Positions 5,333-6,091 of a stretch of DNA of 6,091 nt are shown here, piece after piece; the first letter of the stretch is position 1; the number at the start of each line of letters is the position of its first letter. Source of the DNA: Acidobacteriota bacterium (GTDB lineage Bacteria; Acidobacteriota; Terriglobia; Bryobacterales; JACQDG01); the NCBI GenBank assembly GCA_016201195.1, contig JACQDI010000498.1, forward strand, positions 1-6,091. Reading direction: 5' to 3'. Under the pieces are notes generated by a model, which had not been told where the DNA came from, made no database searches, and worked only from the letters and a program-made list of their open reading frames with translations. The position numbers were made by a program, and so were the translations under genes.

Positions 5333-5370
5333 TCACGCAAAGATGCAAGGGCGGCAAAGACGCAAAGAAC
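5333..5370. repeat. Dispersed 'TTTGCGT'-type intergenic repeat next to hemD
   Basis: CGCAAAGATGCAAGG, GCGGCAAAGA and CGCAAAGAAC follow each other, a purine-rich sequence built on GCAAAGA. Its reverse complement (CTTTGCGTCTTTGCC and so on) matches, from memory, a short dispersed element common in intergenic DNA of several environmental phyla, often seen as the peptide LHLCVS at the ends of mis-called proteins. GCAAAG at 5362-5367 and CTTTGC at 5373-5378 could form a 6-bp stem at the hemD stop, with no T-run. Confidence 0.5.
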
Positions 5371-5377
5371 ACCTTTG

Positions 5378-6091
5378 CTACCGTTTTTGATTGAGCAGCT
5401 CCCTGCTGCGGGCGGCGGTTTCCTGCACCAGAAAGCCCATCTTGGGATGTGACGGCTCGAGGTCGGTGTTGAGGCCGTGCTCGCGTAGCGCCTCGGTAGT
5501 GGTGGGACCGATGGAGGCGACGACCATTCGCGGCAGGACGCGCCGGATTTCTTCTTTCAGGTTCATCTCCGCCGCCACTTGCAGCAGGTGAGTCACCTGC
5601 ACCGAGGTGGTGAACAGAACGACGTCGAACTCCCCGCGCGCGATGCCGGCCACAGCAGCGCGCAGCGGCCCGGTGTCCTCGGGCAGCGCCCACTGGTAGA
5701 CCGGCACGCGGGTGACCTGCGCGCCTTGCTCTTCCAGGCCCGCCAGCAGCTCCGGGTTCGCGATCCCGTACTCCTGCACCGCCACCCGCAGCCCGCGGAT
5801 CGCCTCGTGCTGGTCGAGCGCGCGCAGCAGCTCGCGCCAGGTGTTGGGCTCGGGCACGGCCACCGCGACCGGCACACCCAATTCCCGCAGCGCCGCGACC
5901 GGCTTGGGCCCGCGGGCCACCACCACCACCTGTTGCAGCAGTTCCACGAAGCGCTCGCGCGGGTAGACTGTTTCCGCCACCGCCGCGAGCGCCCGCGTCC
6001 CCACGCCGGTGAGGAAGATCACCATGTCGAAGCCGCTCTCGGCTAACGATCTGGTAAACTCCAGCGCCTCGGTGTTCGATTCCCGGGGAAC
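5378..6091 (-). CDS. hemD: Uroporphyrinogen-III synthase, 5' end outside the window
   Basis: Uroporphyrinogen-III synthase closes hydroxymethylbilane with inversion of ring D to give uroporphyrinogen III, the cytoplasmic branch point to haem, sirohaem and cobalamin. The frame is open from the window edge (first codons VPRESNTEALEF) to TAG 5380-5378, giving 237 residues; the family has about 250-270, so only about 20-30 N-terminal residues are missing. The ATG at 6025 is internal, because conserved sequence continues before it (ESNTEALEF..., then FDMVIFLTGVGTRAL). Seen: ARGPKPVAALRELGVP, VPEPNTWRELLRAL, LRVAVQEYGIANPELLAGLEEQGAQVTRVPVYQWALP, FDVVLFTTSVQVTHLLQVA, SIGPTTTEALREHGL and EPSHPKMGFLVQETA, in HEM4-family order (two alternating alpha/beta lobes). 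It appears free-standing at its C-terminus, with no fused methyltransferase there. No downstream haem gene is present; the next gene is an unrelated exported protein 203 bp on. Confidence 0.92.
   Translation of the reverse strand, partial: VPRESNTEALEFTRSLAESGFDMVIFLTGVGTRALAAVAETVYPRERFVELLQQVVVVARGPKPVAALRELGVPVAVAVPEPNTWRELLRALDQHEAIRGLRVAVQEYGIANPELLAGLEEQGAQVTRVPVYQWALPEDTGPLRAAVAGIARGEFDVVLFTTSVQVTHLLQVAAEMNLKEEIRRVLPRMVVASIGPTTTEALREHGLNTDLEPSHPKMGFLVQETAARSRELLNQKR

Noticed and set aside
6023..6025. ATG at 6025 as the hemD start
   Set aside because: Conserved HemD sequence continues in frame before it to the window edge, and starting there would remove the first strand of the fold.

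Overview
The window looks like chromosomal DNA from a GC-rich member of the Acidobacteriota, probably a Solibacter/Bryobacter-like lineage. This rests on recognition, not a search. The evidence is a TonB-receptor-type outer-membrane beta-barrel of the style expanded in that phylum, a HemD with the GPKPVAALRELGVP and SIGPTTTEAL blocks, a pair of small secreted proteins of a kind I associate with acidobacterial genomes, and heptamer-type short tandem repeats in the gaps between genes.

Layout, left to right. Positions 2-1348 (+) are the C-terminal 448 residues of a TonB-dependent receptor-like barrel, cut by the window edge. A 176-bp spacer follows; it ends in a strong candidate promoter with a perfect palindrome across the -35 box. 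This drives a toxin-antitoxin module at 1525-2179 (+): a HigB/Gp49-like toxin, then an overlapping XRE-type HTH antitoxin. From 2186 to the right end all genes are on the - strand. In transcription order they are hemD (6091-5378, 5' end outside the window), a 156-aa exported protein (5174-4704), a 193-aa exported protein (4701-4120) and a 602-aa exported protein of unknown function (4037-2229). The antitoxin and the 602-aa gene converge on a 49-bp gap that is almost entirely a heptamer array.

Working together: the toxin and antitoxin form one autoregulated unit. The 156-aa and 193-aa genes are two nucleotides apart, each with a good Shine-Dalgarno site, behind one promoter, so they are very probably a functional pair in the envelope. 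The 602-aa gene lies 82 bp further on, beyond a repeat array; it may be read through from that pair, as I find no promoter of its own. hemD (haem biosynthesis) is separate from all of these.

No tRNA, rRNA, CRISPR array, transposase or convincing rho-independent terminator is visible. The points most worth a second look are the operator-like palindrome and possibly leaderless start of the toxin gene, the heptamer arrays (one of which contains the start codon of the 602-aa gene), the direct repeats at helical spacing upstream of the two-gene operon promoter, and the uncharacterised 602-aa exported protein with its HENDSGG and ESGGHG motifs.
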